A DNA stretch of 18,046 bases from Lutibacter sp. (GCA_021647265.1 JAKIVA010000050.1:1-18046), one strand, 5' to 3'; positions 1 to 6,449 are shown, counted from the stretch's first letter. Numbers and translations: made by a program. The notes: a model not told the origin generated them from the sequence alone.

Positions 1-74
1 CTATGCCAATTAGAAATTGGGGGATTATTCTCAATCAGTTCTTAACAATATATGACAAAAGGGTCAGACTTTAA
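1..74 (+). CDS. IS256-family transposase, C-terminal fragment
   Basis: Only the last 23 complete codons are visible, ending at TAA 72-74. The visible peptide contains PIRNWGIILNQF and ends in DKRVRL. The pattern P-I-x-N-W, then L-N-Q-F/L, then a short run to a final R-V is characteristic of the C-terminus of IS256/Mutator-type DDE transposases, which often end in a stretch like 'KWTxPIxNWxxxLxQLxIxFxxR'. The catalytic DDE residues lie upstream and cannot be seen. The gene points towards xerC, so transcripts from the element would run into the terminator at 150-206. Whether the element is complete or active is unknown. Confidence 0.65.
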   Translation, partial: MPIRNWGIILNQFLTIYDKRVRL

Positions 75-127
75 TTAAAAAATCTAACCCAAGTTATTTT
101 AACTTACACACTTTTTAGGATAGTGTC
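1..127 (+). mobile_element. 3' end of an IS256-family insertion sequence (partial)
   Basis: The window opens inside the last codons of a transposase whose C-terminus looks like the IS256 (Mutator) family. After its stop codon at 72-74 comes a short non-coding stretch, and then a segment at 104-127 that reads, on the complementary strand, GACACTATCC followed by TAAAAAGTGTGTAA. I take this as the terminal inverted repeat. The position, length and G-first outer end fit IS256-type repeats. An imperfect hairpin (GGGTcAGA at 61-68 with TCTaACCC at 83-90) lies between the stop codon and the repeat. The other end of the element is outside the window, so neither the boundary at 127 nor a target duplication can be confirmed here. 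Confidence 0.62.
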
Positions 128-149
128 GTTAAATTTTAGCTAAAATATG

Positions 150-206
150 AAAACCGTTAGTAATTACAAATAACAATTTGTAAATTTGTTTACTAACGGT
201 TTTTTT
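150..206 (+). terminator. Long nested intrinsic terminator ending at the xerC start
   Basis: A perfect 14-bp outer stem (150-163 with 190-203, AAAACCGTTAGTAA and its complement) encloses a perfect 8-bp inner stem (164-171 with 176-183, TTACAAAT and its complement) with a 4-nt loop. A 6-nt bulge (184-189) separates the two stems on the 3' side. A run of seven T follows at 200-206, and the ATG of xerC starts at 207. Structure and T-run are those of a factor-independent terminator for whatever lies upstream. The A-rich 5' flank could also allow termination on the opposite strand. Confidence 0.8.
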
Positions 207-1094
207 ATGCCTATAAATTCTTTTTTAAGCTACTTAGCATTAGAGAAAAAATATTCAAAACACACCACAATAGCCTATTTGAACGACTTAAATTCATTTC
301 AGAGGTATTGTAATAAGATGTATGACGGCCAAAGTGTTGTTGCTGTAAATTATGCGCAAATAAGAAGCTGGATAGTTAGCTTGGTTGAATCTAATCTCTC
401 TAATCGCTCAATTAATCGAAAAGTTTCTTCATTAAAATCGTTTTATAAATTCCTTCAGAAAACAAAAGAGATTGAAATAAATCCTTTAGCAAAACACAAA
501 GCATTAAAAATACCGAAACAAGTACAAGTCCCTTTTTCTGAAAAAGAAATAATAAATGCACTTAATTTAATAGCTGAAAATAATGATTTTGAATCTCTTA
601 GAAATAAATTAATAATTGAATTGTTTTATGCTACGGGGATGAGGAGAAGTGAATTAATTAATTTAAAACTTACAGATATAGATTTTGTTAATGAAACTGT
701 TAAAGTGTTAGGGAAAAGAAATAAAGAGCGATTTATTCCGTTAATAAAATCAGTTCGAAAATCATTAATTAAATACCTTGAAATTAGAGGTGAAATAGAT
801 ACTAATTCCTCTTATTTGTTCATTACAAAAAAAGGTAAAATAATATACGATACACTTGTGTATCGTATAATAAATAATTATTTTAGTAGTGTGTCGTCAA
901 AAGTAAAAAAAAGCCCACATATTATAAGGCATTCTTTTGCAACACATTTATTAAATGAAGGTGCTGATTTAAACTCGGTAAAAGAATTGCTTGGGCATTC
1001 TAGTTTAGCATCAACACAAGTTTATACCCATAGTAGTTTGGGAAAGTTAAAGGAAGTGTATAACAAAACTCACCCAAGGAGTGAAAAAAATTAA
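207..1094 (+). CDS. xerC: Tyrosine recombinase XerC/XerD
   Basis: Site-specific tyrosine recombinase of 295 residues, the usual length for XerC/XerD, which resolves chromosome dimers at dif with a partner recombinase. The N-terminal part (about residues 1-85) is a SAM-like core-binding domain. The catalytic domain carries every expected residue: R146 in TGMRRSEL, K170 in GKRNKERF, H238 and R241 in HIIRHSF, H264 in LGHSS and the nucleophile Y273 in VYTH. I chose ATG 207 over the in-frame TTG at 186 because the TTG lies inside the terminator hairpin and would add a non-family leader (MFTNGFF). The hpf start follows six bases after the stop, so the two are probably cotranscribed. XerC and XerD cannot be separated from sequence alone. 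The XerC name rests on the common flavobacterial neighbourhood with hpf and tuf. Confidence 0.9.
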   Translation: MPINSFLSYLALEKKYSKHTTIAYLNDLNSFQRYCNKMYDGQSVVAVNYAQIRSWIVSLVESNLSNRSINRKVSSLKSFYKFLQKTKEIEINPLAKHKALKIPKQVQVPFSEKEIINALNLIAENNDFESLRNKLIIELFYATGMRRSELINLKLTDIDFVNETVKVLGKRNKERFIPLIKSVRKSLIKYLEIRGEIDTNSSYLFITKKGKIIYDTLVYRIINNYFSSVSSKVKKSPHIIRHSFATHLLNEGADLNSVKELLGHSSLASTQVYTHSSLGKLKEVYNKTHPRSEKN

Positions 1095-1100
1095 TTTATT

Positions 1101-1400
1101 ATGAAAGTACGTGTACAGTCTGTTAATTTCAATGCTGATGTAAATCTTATTGAATTTGTTGAAAAAAAATTAAATAGTTTGGAAAAATACTATGATAGAA
1201 TTGTTGATTCAGATGTGTTTCTTAAAGTTCAACAAACAAGTGATAAGAAAAATAAATTAGTTGATGTTAAATTAAACATTCCAGGAAATGATTTGGTAGT
1301 TAAAAAGCAGTGTAAAACATTTGAAGAAGGCGTGATGTTAGCTACAGATTCATTAAAGAGGCAACTCACTAAAAAGAAGGAAAAAGTTAGGGCTAAATAA
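1101..1400 (+). CDS. hpf: Ribosome hibernation-promoting factor, short form
   Basis: A 99-residue protein of the HPF/RaiA (YfiA) family, which binds in the decoding channel of the 30S subunit and inactivates ribosomes in stationary phase. The short beta-alpha-beta-beta-beta-alpha fold is recognisable. It starts MKVRVQSVNF and has an amphipathic helix with EFVEKKLNSLEKYYDRI (about 18-34). Strands with VFLKVQ and VDVKLNIPG follow, and then a basic C-terminal helix (KRQLTKKKEKVRAK). There is no C-terminal dimerisation domain, so this is the short form and not the long HPF that pairs ribosomes by itself. It lies six bases after xerC and before a new promoter at 1426-1457, so it is probably the last gene of the xerC transcript. 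Confidence 0.9.
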   Translation: MKVRVQSVNFNADVNLIEFVEKKLNSLEKYYDRIVDSDVFLKVQQTSDKKNKLVDVKLNIPGNDLVVKKQCKTFEEGVMLATDSLKRQLTKKKEKVRAK

Positions 1401-1425
1401 AAAGTTGAAAATTAATTAAAAAAGT

Positions 1426-1457
1426 TTTGTATAAAGAATAAAACTTTAATACATTTG
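1426..1457 (+). promoter_or_regulatory. Bacteroidota-type promoter for the tRNA-tuf cluster
   Basis: TTTG at 1426-1429 and TACATTTG at 1450-1457 are separated by 20 bases. This matches the Bacteroidota housekeeping sigma consensus (TTG, 17-23 bases, TAnnTTTG) perfectly at the -7 element. Transcription would start at about 1464, some 35 bases before the first tRNA. It is the best promoter match I see in the window and presumably drives the tRNA genes and tuf. Confidence 0.75.
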
Positions 1458-1498
1458 CAGTCCGTTAGAAATAGCGGGCTTCTTTTATGGAGTAAATT

Positions 1499-1572
1499 GC
1501 CGATGTAGCTCAGCTGGCTAGAGCAGCTGATTTGTAATCAGCAGGTCGTGGGTTCGAGTCCCTCTATCGGCT
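1499..1572 (+). tRNA. tRNA-Thr(TGT)
   Basis: A 74-nt cloverleaf. The acceptor stem GCCGATG pairs with TATCGGC at the 3' side, with discriminator T1572. The D arm contains TAGCTCAGCTGG. The anticodon stem GCTGA/TCAGC holds loop TTTGTAA with anticodon TGT. The T arm contains GGTTCGAGTCC. CCA is not encoded. It is the first of four clustered tRNAs ahead of tuf and would read ACA-type threonine codons. Confidence 0.96.
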
Positions 1573-1597
1573 CAGAAAAAAAAGAAGATAAGTACAT

Positions 1598-1633
1598 TGC
1601 TTTAATATGAAAACTAAAGCATTTGTATTTTTT
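1598..1633 (+). other. Weak hairpin with T-rich tail between tRNA-Thr and tRNA-Tyr
   Basis: TGCTTTA (1598-1604) can pair with TAAAGCA (1615-1621), followed by a T-rich stretch to about 1633. It is AT-only apart from two GC pairs, so it is a poor terminator. It may be a processing spacer between tRNA transcripts, or chance. Confidence 0.25.
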
Positions 1634-1642
1634 AGGGAAGAG

Positions 1643-1670
1643 AAGTTTATCCTGAACGTAGTTGAAGGGA
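1643..1670 (+). repeat. Intergenic repeat, copy 1
   Basis: The segment AAGTTTATCCTGAACG continuing TAGTTGAAGG shares 23 of 26 positions with the segment at 3394-3419 after tRNA-Trp. It can form an imperfect small hairpin (AAC-GTA-GTT in the centre, CCT/AGG outside). It resembles the short palindromic intergenic repeats of the CCTGAGCG...CGAAGG type seen scattered through many Bacteroidota genomes. Confidence 0.6.
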
Positions 1671-1704
1671 GAAACATCTATCATTAAGATCTTTGAAAAA
1701 GAAT

Positions 1705-1785
<81 letters not shown>

Positions 1786-1832
1786 CAACTAATTTATAGA
1801 GATATAAACTAGTGAGGAATTGAAAAAATATT

Positions 1833-1905
1833 GCGAGAGTAGCTCAGTTGGTAGAGCTTCAGCCTTCCAAGCTGACTGTCGCCGGTTCGAGCCCGGTCTC
1901 TCGCT
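1833..1905 (+). tRNA. tRNA-Gly(TCC)
   Basis: A 73-nt cloverleaf. The acceptor stem GCGAGAG pairs with CTCTCGC, with discriminator T1905. The D arm contains TAGCTCAGTTGG. The anticodon stem TCAGC/GCTGA holds loop CTTCCAA with anticodon TCC. The T arm contains GGTTCGAGCCC. It lies only 10 bases before the next tRNA, with a T-rich spacer. Confidence 0.96.
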
Positions 1906-1915
1906 CTTTTTTTTG

Positions 1916-1987
1916 GCCGGTGTAGCTCAGGGGTAGAGCGTTTCCTTGGTAAGGAAGAGGTCACGGGTTCAATTCCCGTCATTGGCT
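1916..1987 (+). tRNA. tRNA-Thr(GGT)
   Basis: A 72-nt cloverleaf. The acceptor stem GCCGGTG pairs with CATTGGC and includes two G-T pairs, with discriminator T1987. The anticodon stem TTTCC/GGAAG holds loop TTGGTAA with anticodon GGT. The T arm contains GGTTCAATTCC. It is the last tRNA before tuf, which begins 60 bases later without an intervening terminator, so it is probably processed from the tuf transcript. Confidence 0.96.
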
Positions 1988-2047
1988 CAAGAATAAAAAG
2001 AATTAAATTAAACACTATATATAACTAAGATTTAAAATTAAATAATC

Positions 2048-3235
2048 ATGGCAAAAGAACATTTTGATCGCTCCAAACCACATTTAAATATTGGTACTAT
2101 TGGACACGTTGACCACGGTAAAACAACTTTAACTGCTGCTATTACTGTGGTATTAGCAGAAAAAGGTCTTTCTGAAGTAAAAGACTTTGACCAAATTGAT
2201 AATGCTCCTGAAGAAAAAGAAAGAGGTATTACAATTAATACAGCTCACGTAGAATACCAAACTGCTAATCGTCACTATGCGCACGTTGACTGTCCAGGTC
2301 ACGCGGATTATGTGAAAAACATGGTAACTGGTGCTGCTCAAATGGATGGTGCTATTATTGTGGTTGCTGCTACTGATGGTCCTATGCCTCAAACAAGAGA
2401 GCATATCTTATTAGGTCGTCAAGTAGGTATTCCAAGATTAGTTGTATTCATGAATAAAGTGGATATGGTAGATGATGAAGAGCTATTAGAGTTGGTGGAA
2501 ATGGAGATTAGAGATTTGTTGTCTTTCTACGATTACGATGGTGATAATACTCCTGTAATTCAAGGTTCTGCTTTAGGAGGATTGAATAAAGAGCCTAAAT
2601 GGATGGAGAAAATAATGGAATTGATGGATGCTGTTGATACTTGGATTGAATTACCTAAACGTGATGTTGATAAAGATTTCTTAATGCCAGTAGAAGATGT
2701 ATTCTCAATTACTGGACGTGGTACTGTAGCAACTGGTCGTATTGAAACTGGTGTTGCTAATACTGGTGACCCTGTTGATATTATAGGTATGGGAGCTGAA
2801 AAATTAACTTCTACTATTACAGGAGTTGAAATGTTCCGTAAGATATTAGATAGAGGTGAAGCAGGAGATAATGTAGGTATTTTATTAAGAGGTATCGCAA
2901 AAGAAGATATTAAAAGAGGTATGGTAATTTGTAAACCAGGTTCTGTAACTCCACATGCTAAGTTTAAAGCAGAAGTATATGTTCTTAAGAAAGAAGAAGG
3001 TGGTCGTCATACACCATTCCACAATAACTATCGTCCACAGTTTTACGTACGTACAACTGATGTAACAGGAACTATAATGTTGCCAGACGGAGTTGAAATG
3101 GTAATGCCAGGTGATAACTTAACAATTACTGTAGAATTACACCAGCCAATTGCATTAAATGTAGGTTTACGTTTTGCAATTCGTGAAGGAGGTAGAACAG
3201 TAGGTGCAGGTCAGGTAACAGAAATGTTAGATTAA
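2048..3235 (+). CDS. tuf: Elongation factor Tu
   Basis: A 395-residue GTPase that delivers aminoacyl-tRNA to the ribosomal A site; length and sequence are typical. The GTP-binding elements are all present: G1 GHVDHGKT (residues 19-26), the switch I region with RGITINTAHVEY (about 58-69), G3 DCPGH (about 81-85), G4 NKVD (about 136-139) and G5 SAL (about 174-176). Domain II follows (about 205-300, with GRGTVATGRIETG), then domain III ending in VGAGQVTEML. It starts at ATG in an A-rich leader with no Shine-Dalgarno sequence. Its place after Thr-Tyr-Gly-Thr tRNA genes is the classical tufB arrangement. No second tuf copy is present in this window. Confidence 0.99.
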   Translation: MAKEHFDRSKPHLNIGTIGHVDHGKTTLTAAITVVLAEKGLSEVKDFDQIDNAPEEKERGITINTAHVEYQTANRHYAHVDCPGHADYVKNMVTGAAQMDGAIIVVAATDGPMPQTREHILLGRQVGIPRLVVFMNKVDMVDDEELLELVEMEIRDLLSFYDYDGDNTPVIQGSALGGLNKEPKWMEKIMELMDAVDTWIELPKRDVDKDFLMPVEDVFSITGRGTVATGRIETGVANTGDPVDIIGMGAEKLTSTITGVEMFRKILDRGEAGDNVGILLRGIAKEDIKRGMVICKPGSVTPHAKFKAEVYVLKKEEGGRHTPFHNNYRPQFYVRTTDVTGTIMLPDGVEMVMPGDNLTITVELHQPIALNVGLRFAIREGGRTVGAGQVTEMLD

Positions 3236-3242
3236 TTTCATA

Positions 3243-3290
3243 CACCTAAAATAAAGAGTAATCATAGGTGCTTCTTTTAAGGAGGCACCT
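3243..3290 (+). promoter_or_regulatory. Mutually exclusive hairpins between tuf and tRNA-Trp
   Basis: TAGGTGC around 3265-3271 has two possible partners. Upstream, CACCTA at 3243-3248 pairs with TAGGTG at 3265-3270. Downstream, a 10-bp hairpin forms from 3266-3275 with 3281-3290, including two G-T pairs. The downstream hairpin has no T-run after it, so it is not a standard terminator. It could be a processing site that separates tuf mRNA from the tRNA-Trp precursor, or an attenuator-like switch. The pairing is seen; the function is inferred. Confidence 0.4.
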
Positions 3291-3297
3291 TATGTTT

Positions 3298-3370
3298 ACG
3301 GGTGTAGCTCAGTTGGTAGAGCACTGGTCTCCAAAACCAGGTGTCGGGAGTTCGAGCCTCTCCACCCGTG
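3298..3370 (+). tRNA. tRNA-Trp(CCA)
   Basis: A 73-nt cloverleaf. The acceptor stem ACGGGTG pairs with CACCCGT, with discriminator G3370. The D arm contains TAGCTCAGTTGG. The anticodon stem CTGGT/ACCAG holds loop CTCCAAA with anticodon CCA. The T arm contains AGTTCGAGCCT. The position between tuf and secE is common in bacteria. Confidence 0.96.
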
Positions 3371-3393
3371 CAAATGAAATAAATATGAGATGA

Positions 3394-3420
3394 AAGTTTA
3401 TTCTGAGTGTAGTTGAAGGA
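3394..3420 (+). repeat. Intergenic repeat, copy 2
   Basis: AAGTTTATTCTGAGTG continuing TAGTTGAAGGA is a second copy of the element at 1643-1670, with three substitutions in 26 positions. Both copies lie on the + strand, both lie about 20-75 bases after the end of a tRNA gene, and both have the same orientation relative to transcription. Confidence 0.6.
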
Positions 3421-3450
3421 AAATAATTTTTATCCATAAAAACAAAAAAA

Positions 3451-3639
3451 ATGAATTTAGTTAATTATATAAAAGACTCATTTGAAGAGTTACGTAATAA
3501 AGTTTCTTGGATACCTTGGGAGGAAGCTCAAAAATCTACAGTAGTTGTTGCAGCTTTTACAGTATTATTTGCTTTGGCAGTATTTTTTGTAGATAAAGTT
3601 TTTCATGCAGGTTTAGTAGAATATTTCAAACTGTTTTAA
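3451..3639 (+). CDS. secE: Preprotein translocase subunit SecE
   Basis: A 62-residue single-span form of SecE, the small subunit that clamps SecY in the SecYEG export channel of the inner membrane. The N-terminal amphipathic helix (FEELRNKVSWIPWEEAQKST, about 11-30) carries the conserved E-L-x-x-V-x-W-P-like pattern (KVSWIPWEE). It is followed by one transmembrane segment (about 31-49, VVVAAFTVLFALAVFFVDK). Most non-enterobacterial SecE proteins have this short one-helix form. It lies directly before nusG (19-base gap), as in most bacteria, and probably shares its transcript. Confidence 0.95.
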   Translation: MNLVNYIKDSFEELRNKVSWIPWEEAQKSTVVVAAFTVLFALAVFFVDKVFHAGLVEYFKLF

Positions 3640-3658
3640 TTATTAATTAAAGTTTATT

Positions 3659-4210
3659 ATGACTGATTCTATTAAAAAATGGTACGTGATTAGAGCTATT
3701 GGAGGACAAGAAAATAAAGTGAAAACTTATATTGAAAATGAAATTGCTCGTTTAGGAATGACCGATTATGTTGATAGAGTTTTAGTACCAACAGAAAAAG
3801 TAATTCAAATACGAAATGGAAAAAAAATACATAAAGAACGTGTTTATTTCCCCGGTTACGTAATGATTGAAGCGAATTTAAGTGGAGAATTACCACATAT
3901 AATTAAGTCAATAACAGGAGTAATAGGTTTTTTAGGAGAGGTAAAAGGGGGTGACCCTGTACCAATGCGAAAAGCTGAAATAAATCGTATGCTAGGTAAG
4001 GTAGATGAATTATCTATACAAAATGATAATGTTGCTATACCATATATTATAGGAGAAACAGTAAAAGTAATTGATGGTCCATTTAATGGTTTTGATGGCA
4101 CCATAGAAAAAATAAATGAAGAGAAACGTAAACTTGAAGTAATGGTTAAGATTTTTGGAAGAAAAACACCATTAGAATTAAGTTATATGCAAGTAGATAA
4201 AATTTCATAA
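3659..4210 (+). CDS. nusG: Transcription termination/antitermination factor NusG
   Basis: A 183-residue elongation factor that binds the RNA polymerase clamp and links it to Rho or to the ribosome. The NGN domain covers roughly residues 7-115 (KWYVIRAIGGQENKV near the start, ERVYFPGYVMIE in the middle, the conserved G-x-x-G-F-L pattern in TGVIGFLG). The KOW domain covers about 125-180 (GETVKVIDGPFNGFDGTIEKI, here read as two adjoining halves, then MVKIFGRKTPLELS). Length and motif order are those of standard NusG, not of a specialised RfaH/UpxY-type paralogue, and the secE-nusG-rplK context supports this. Confidence 0.97.
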   Translation: MTDSIKKWYVIRAIGGQENKVKTYIENEIARLGMTDYVDRVLVPTEKVIQIRNGKKIHKERVYFPGYVMIEANLSGELPHIIKSITGVIGFLGEVKGGDPVPMRKAEINRMLGKVDELSIQNDNVAIPYIIGETVKVIDGPFNGFDGTIEKINEEKRKLEVMVKIFGRKTPLELSYMQVDKIS

Positions 4211-4227
4211 TTGTTACACTAATTTGT

Positions 4228-4265
4228 GATATTACATGTTTGCTTCCAACTAATTATGTAATATC
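4228..4265 (+). promoter_or_regulatory. Hairpin in the rplK leader
   Basis: A perfect 10-bp inverted repeat (GATATTACAT at 4228-4237, ATGTAATATC at 4256-4265) with an 18-nt loop lies in the 72-base gap between nusG and rplK. No T-run follows. It ends 17 bases before the rplK ATG. In E. coli the rplKA mRNA is controlled by L1 binding to its leader, so this is a candidate place for such control. I do not recognise an L1 binding motif and offer this only as an inference. Confidence 0.4.
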
Positions 4266-4282
4266 TAATTTAAGATTAAAAA

Positions 4283-4726
4283 ATGGCAAAAGAAGTAAGT
4301 AAGGTTGTAAAATTACAAGTTCGTGGAGGTGCTGCTAACCCATCACCACCAGTTGGACCTGCTTTGGGTGCTGCCGGAGTTAATATCATGGAGTTTTGTA
4401 AGCAATTTAATGCAAGAACTCAAGATAAACAAGGAAAAGTTTTACCAGTAGCAATTACTGTGTATAAAGATAAATCTTTTGATTTTGTTGTAAAAACTCC
4501 ACCAGCAGCTGTGCAAATATTAGAAGCAGCCAAAATTAAAAAAGGTTCTCCAGAACCTAATCGAAATAAAGTAGCTACAGTTACTTGGGATCAATTGAAA
4601 ACAATTGCAGAAGATAAAATGGTAGATTTAAATGCATTTACTGTTGAATCTGCTATGCTAATGATGGCTGGTACTGCACGTTCAATGGGTATTAAAGTAA
4701 AAGGAAAAGCTCCTGTAAAACAATAA
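4283..4726 (+). CDS. rplK: 50S ribosomal protein L11
   Basis: A 147-residue L11, slightly longer than E. coli L11 by a short basic tail. The N-terminal domain (about 1-70) has the family signature GGAANPSPPVGPALGAAGVN (residues 16-35), including the proline pair that contacts thiopeptide antibiotics and the factor-binding site. The C-terminal RNA-binding domain (about 75-140, with GSPEPNRNKV and MAGTARSMGIKVKG) binds the 1070 region of 23S rRNA. It is the first gene of the rplKAJL-rpoBC block. rplA follows after 14 bases. Confidence 0.98.
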   Translation: MAKEVSKVVKLQVRGGAANPSPPVGPALGAAGVNIMEFCKQFNARTQDKQGKVLPVAITVYKDKSFDFVVKTPPAAVQILEAAKIKKGSPEPNRNKVATVTWDQLKTIAEDKMVDLNAFTVESAMLMMAGTARSMGIKVKGKAPVKQ

Positions 4727-4740
4727 AACAGTTATTAAAA

Positions 4741-5430
4741 ATGGCAAAATTAACTAAAAAGCAAAAAGTAGCATATGATAAGGTTGATAAAACTCAGTCT
4801 TATTCATTAAAAGATGCTTCTGCTTTAGTAAAAGAAATTACTTCTGTAAATTTTGATGCATCTATTGATTTAGCTGTTAGATTAGGAGTAGATCCTCGTA
4901 AAGCAAATCAAATGGTTAGAGGGGTGGTAACATTACCACATGGAACCGGTAAAGATGTTAAAGTATTAGCATTAGTAACTCCAGATAAAGAAGCCGATGC
5001 TAAAGAAGCAGGAGCTGATTATGTTGGATTGGATGAATACCTTCAAAAAATAAAAGGAGGATGGACAGATGTTGATGTTATTATTACAATGCCTAGTGTT
5101 ATGGGAAAATTAGGTCCTTTAGGTCGTATTTTAGGGCCAAGAGGTTTAATGCCTAACCCAAAAACTGGTACTGTAACAATGGATGTTGCAAAAGCTGTAA
5201 AAGAAGTAAAAGCTGGTAAAATTGACTTTAAAGTTGATAAAACGGGTATTATACACGCTGCAATAGCAAAAGCATCATTTGACGCCAATAAAATTGCTGA
5301 AAATGCAGATGAATTGTTGCAAACAATATTAAAGTTGAGACCAACTGCAGCAAAAGGAACGTATATTAAAAGTATTTACTTATCTAGTACTATGAGTCCA
5401 GGAATAAGTATAGATGCTAAATCAGTTTAA
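4741..5430 (+). CDS. rplA: 50S ribosomal protein L1
   Basis: A 229-residue protein of the ribosomal L1 stalk, which binds 23S rRNA near the E site and in several bacteria also represses translation of its own mRNA. The family signature GPLGRILGPRGLMPNPKTGT (about residues 124-143) is complete. Domain I flanks an inserted domain II (about 68-160, starting around GKDVKVLAL). The C-terminal strand returns to domain I (KGTYIKSIYLSSTMSPGI). The stop is followed 21 bases later by rplJ. No regulatory hairpin is seen in that short gap. Confidence 0.98.
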   Translation: MAKLTKKQKVAYDKVDKTQSYSLKDASALVKEITSVNFDASIDLAVRLGVDPRKANQMVRGVVTLPHGTGKDVKVLALVTPDKEADAKEAGADYVGLDEYLQKIKGGWTDVDVIITMPSVMGKLGPLGRILGPRGLMPNPKTGTVTMDVAKAVKEVKAGKIDFKVDKTGIIHAAIAKASFDANKIAENADELLQTILKLRPTAAKGTYIKSIYLSSTMSPGISIDAKSV

Positions 5431-5451
5431 CCCTAGTTAAATCTTATAATT

Positions 5452-5967
5452 ATGACGAGAGAAGAAAAATCACAAGTAATAGAAGCTTTAACAACGCAGT
5501 TAACTGAAGGTAATATTATCTATTTAGCAGATATTTCAGGATTAAATGCTTTAGATACATCTAATTTACGTAGAGCTTGTTTTAAGGCAAATGTAAAACT
5601 AGCTGTTGTTAAAAACACCTTGCTTGAAAAAGCAATGGAAAAATCTGATAAGGACTTTGGAGACCTACCAGGAATATTAAAAGGAAATACTTCTTTAATG
5701 TTTTCGGAAACAGGGAATGCTCCTGCAAAAGTTATTAAAGAATTCCGTAAAAAATCTAATAAGCCTGTGTTAAAAGGGGCTTATGTTGAAGAAGCAATTT
5801 ATGTTGGAGATGACCAATTAGATATGCTTGTAAGCATTAAGTCTAAGGAAGAACTTGTTGGAGATATTATTTCATTATTACAATCACCAGCTAAAAATGT
5901 TATTTCAGCATTACAGTCTGGAGGTAATAAACTATCAGGAATTCTGAAAACATTATCAGATAAATAA
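5452..5967 (+). CDS. rplJ: 50S ribosomal protein L10
   Basis: A 171-residue L10 (P0 stalk base). The N-terminal rRNA-binding globular domain starts with MTREEKSQVIEALTTQL and contains YLADISGLNALDTSNLRR and KVKLAVVKNTL-like elements (about 1-130). The C-terminal helix (about 135-171, VISALQSGGNKLSGILKTLS) is the platform that carries L7/L12 dimers. The gene sits in its usual place between rplA and rplL. The long leader that carries the L10-L12 repressor site in E. coli is absent here, since only 21 bases separate it from rplA. Confidence 0.97.
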   Translation: MTREEKSQVIEALTTQLTEGNIIYLADISGLNALDTSNLRRACFKANVKLAVVKNTLLEKAMEKSDKDFGDLPGILKGNTSLMFSETGNAPAKVIKEFRKKSNKPVLKGAYVEEAIYVGDDQLDMLVSIKSKEELVGDIISLLQSPAKNVISALQSGGNKLSGILKTLSDK

Positions 5968-6012
5968 ATAAGTGCACTAATAAACTAAATAATAAAAATT
6001 AAACAAAGAGAA

Positions 6013-6387
6013 ATGGCAGATTTAAAAGATTTCGCAGAACAACTTGTTAACTTAACAGTAAAAGAAGTAAACGAGTTAGCTAATATTTTAAAAGACGAAT
6101 ATGGTATTGAACCAGCAGCAGCAGCAGTTGCAGTTGCAGGACCAGCAGCAGGAGGAGAAGACGCAGCTGAAGAAAAAACTGAATTCGACGTAATTTTAAA
6201 AGCAGCAGGTCAATCTAAATTAGCAGTTGTTAAATTGGTTAAAGAATTAACTGGTTTAGGATTAAAAGAAGCTAAAGGGATTGTAGATAGCGCACCAGCA
6301 CCAATTAAAGAAGGTATATCTAAAGATGAAGCTGAAGGATTAAAAGCATCATTAGAAGAAGCAGGAGCAGAGGTTGAACTTAAGTAA
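6013..6387 (+). CDS. rplL: 50S ribosomal protein L7/L12
   Basis: A 124-residue stalk protein that recruits translational GTPases. The N-terminal dimerisation helices (about 1-33) bind L10. An alanine/glycine-rich hinge (PAAAAVAVAGPAAGGEDAA, about 35-53) follows. The C-terminal domain (about 54-124) has the conserved EKTEFDVILKAAG start, the K-L-x-V-V-K-x-V-K factor-contact helix and the GLGLKEAKGIVD loop. Codon use is strongly biased to a few codons (GCA for Ala), as expected for a very highly expressed protein. It is followed by a strong hairpin at 6412-6447. Confidence 0.98.
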   Translation: MADLKDFAEQLVNLTVKEVNELANILKDEYGIEPAAAAVAVAGPAAGGEDAAEEKTEFDVILKAAGQSKLAVVKLVKELTGLGLKEAKGIVDSAPAPIKEGISKDEAEGLKASLEEAGAEVELK

Positions 6388-6411
6388 GTTTTCAATCGCT
6401 AAACAATTTAA

Positions 6412-6447
6412 GGTTTAGGTCTTAGGTACAACCCTTAGACCTAAACC
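6412..6447 (+). terminator. Hairpin between rplL and rpoB, probable attenuator
   Basis: A 14-pair stem with one T-T mismatch (GGTTTAGGTCTtAGG from 6412-6426 with CCtTAGACCTAAACC at 6433-6447) and a six-base loop, followed by ATTTTG. The T-run is short, so termination would be partial. E. coli also has an attenuator and an RNase III site between rplL and rpoB, which sets the high stalk-protein to polymerase ratio. This hairpin is in the right place for the same job. Confidence 0.6.
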
Positions 6448-6449
6448 AT

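Noticed and set aside
133..146. The perfect palindrome ATTTTAGCTAAAAT between the IS end and the terminator
   Set aside because: It is short, almost only A and T, in an AT-rich region, and there is nothing else to show that it is an operator.
1809..2015. A 68-codon open frame on the - strand with EPMTGIEPVTSSLPRK and similar text
   Set aside because: It is the antisense of two tRNA genes. This peptide is a well-known artefact of translating the opposite strand of tRNA clusters, and no leader or family supports it.
2153..2404. Open frame on the - strand inside tuf
   Set aside because: It is a shadow of the strongly conserved EF-Tu coding frame, with no recognisable protein features.
3279..3330. 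AAGGAGG followed by an ATG at 3292, resembling a ribosome binding site and a small gene
   Set aside because: The frame runs into tRNA-Trp. The AAGGAGG is one arm of the hairpin at 3266-3290, and this lineage does not rely on Shine-Dalgarno sequences.
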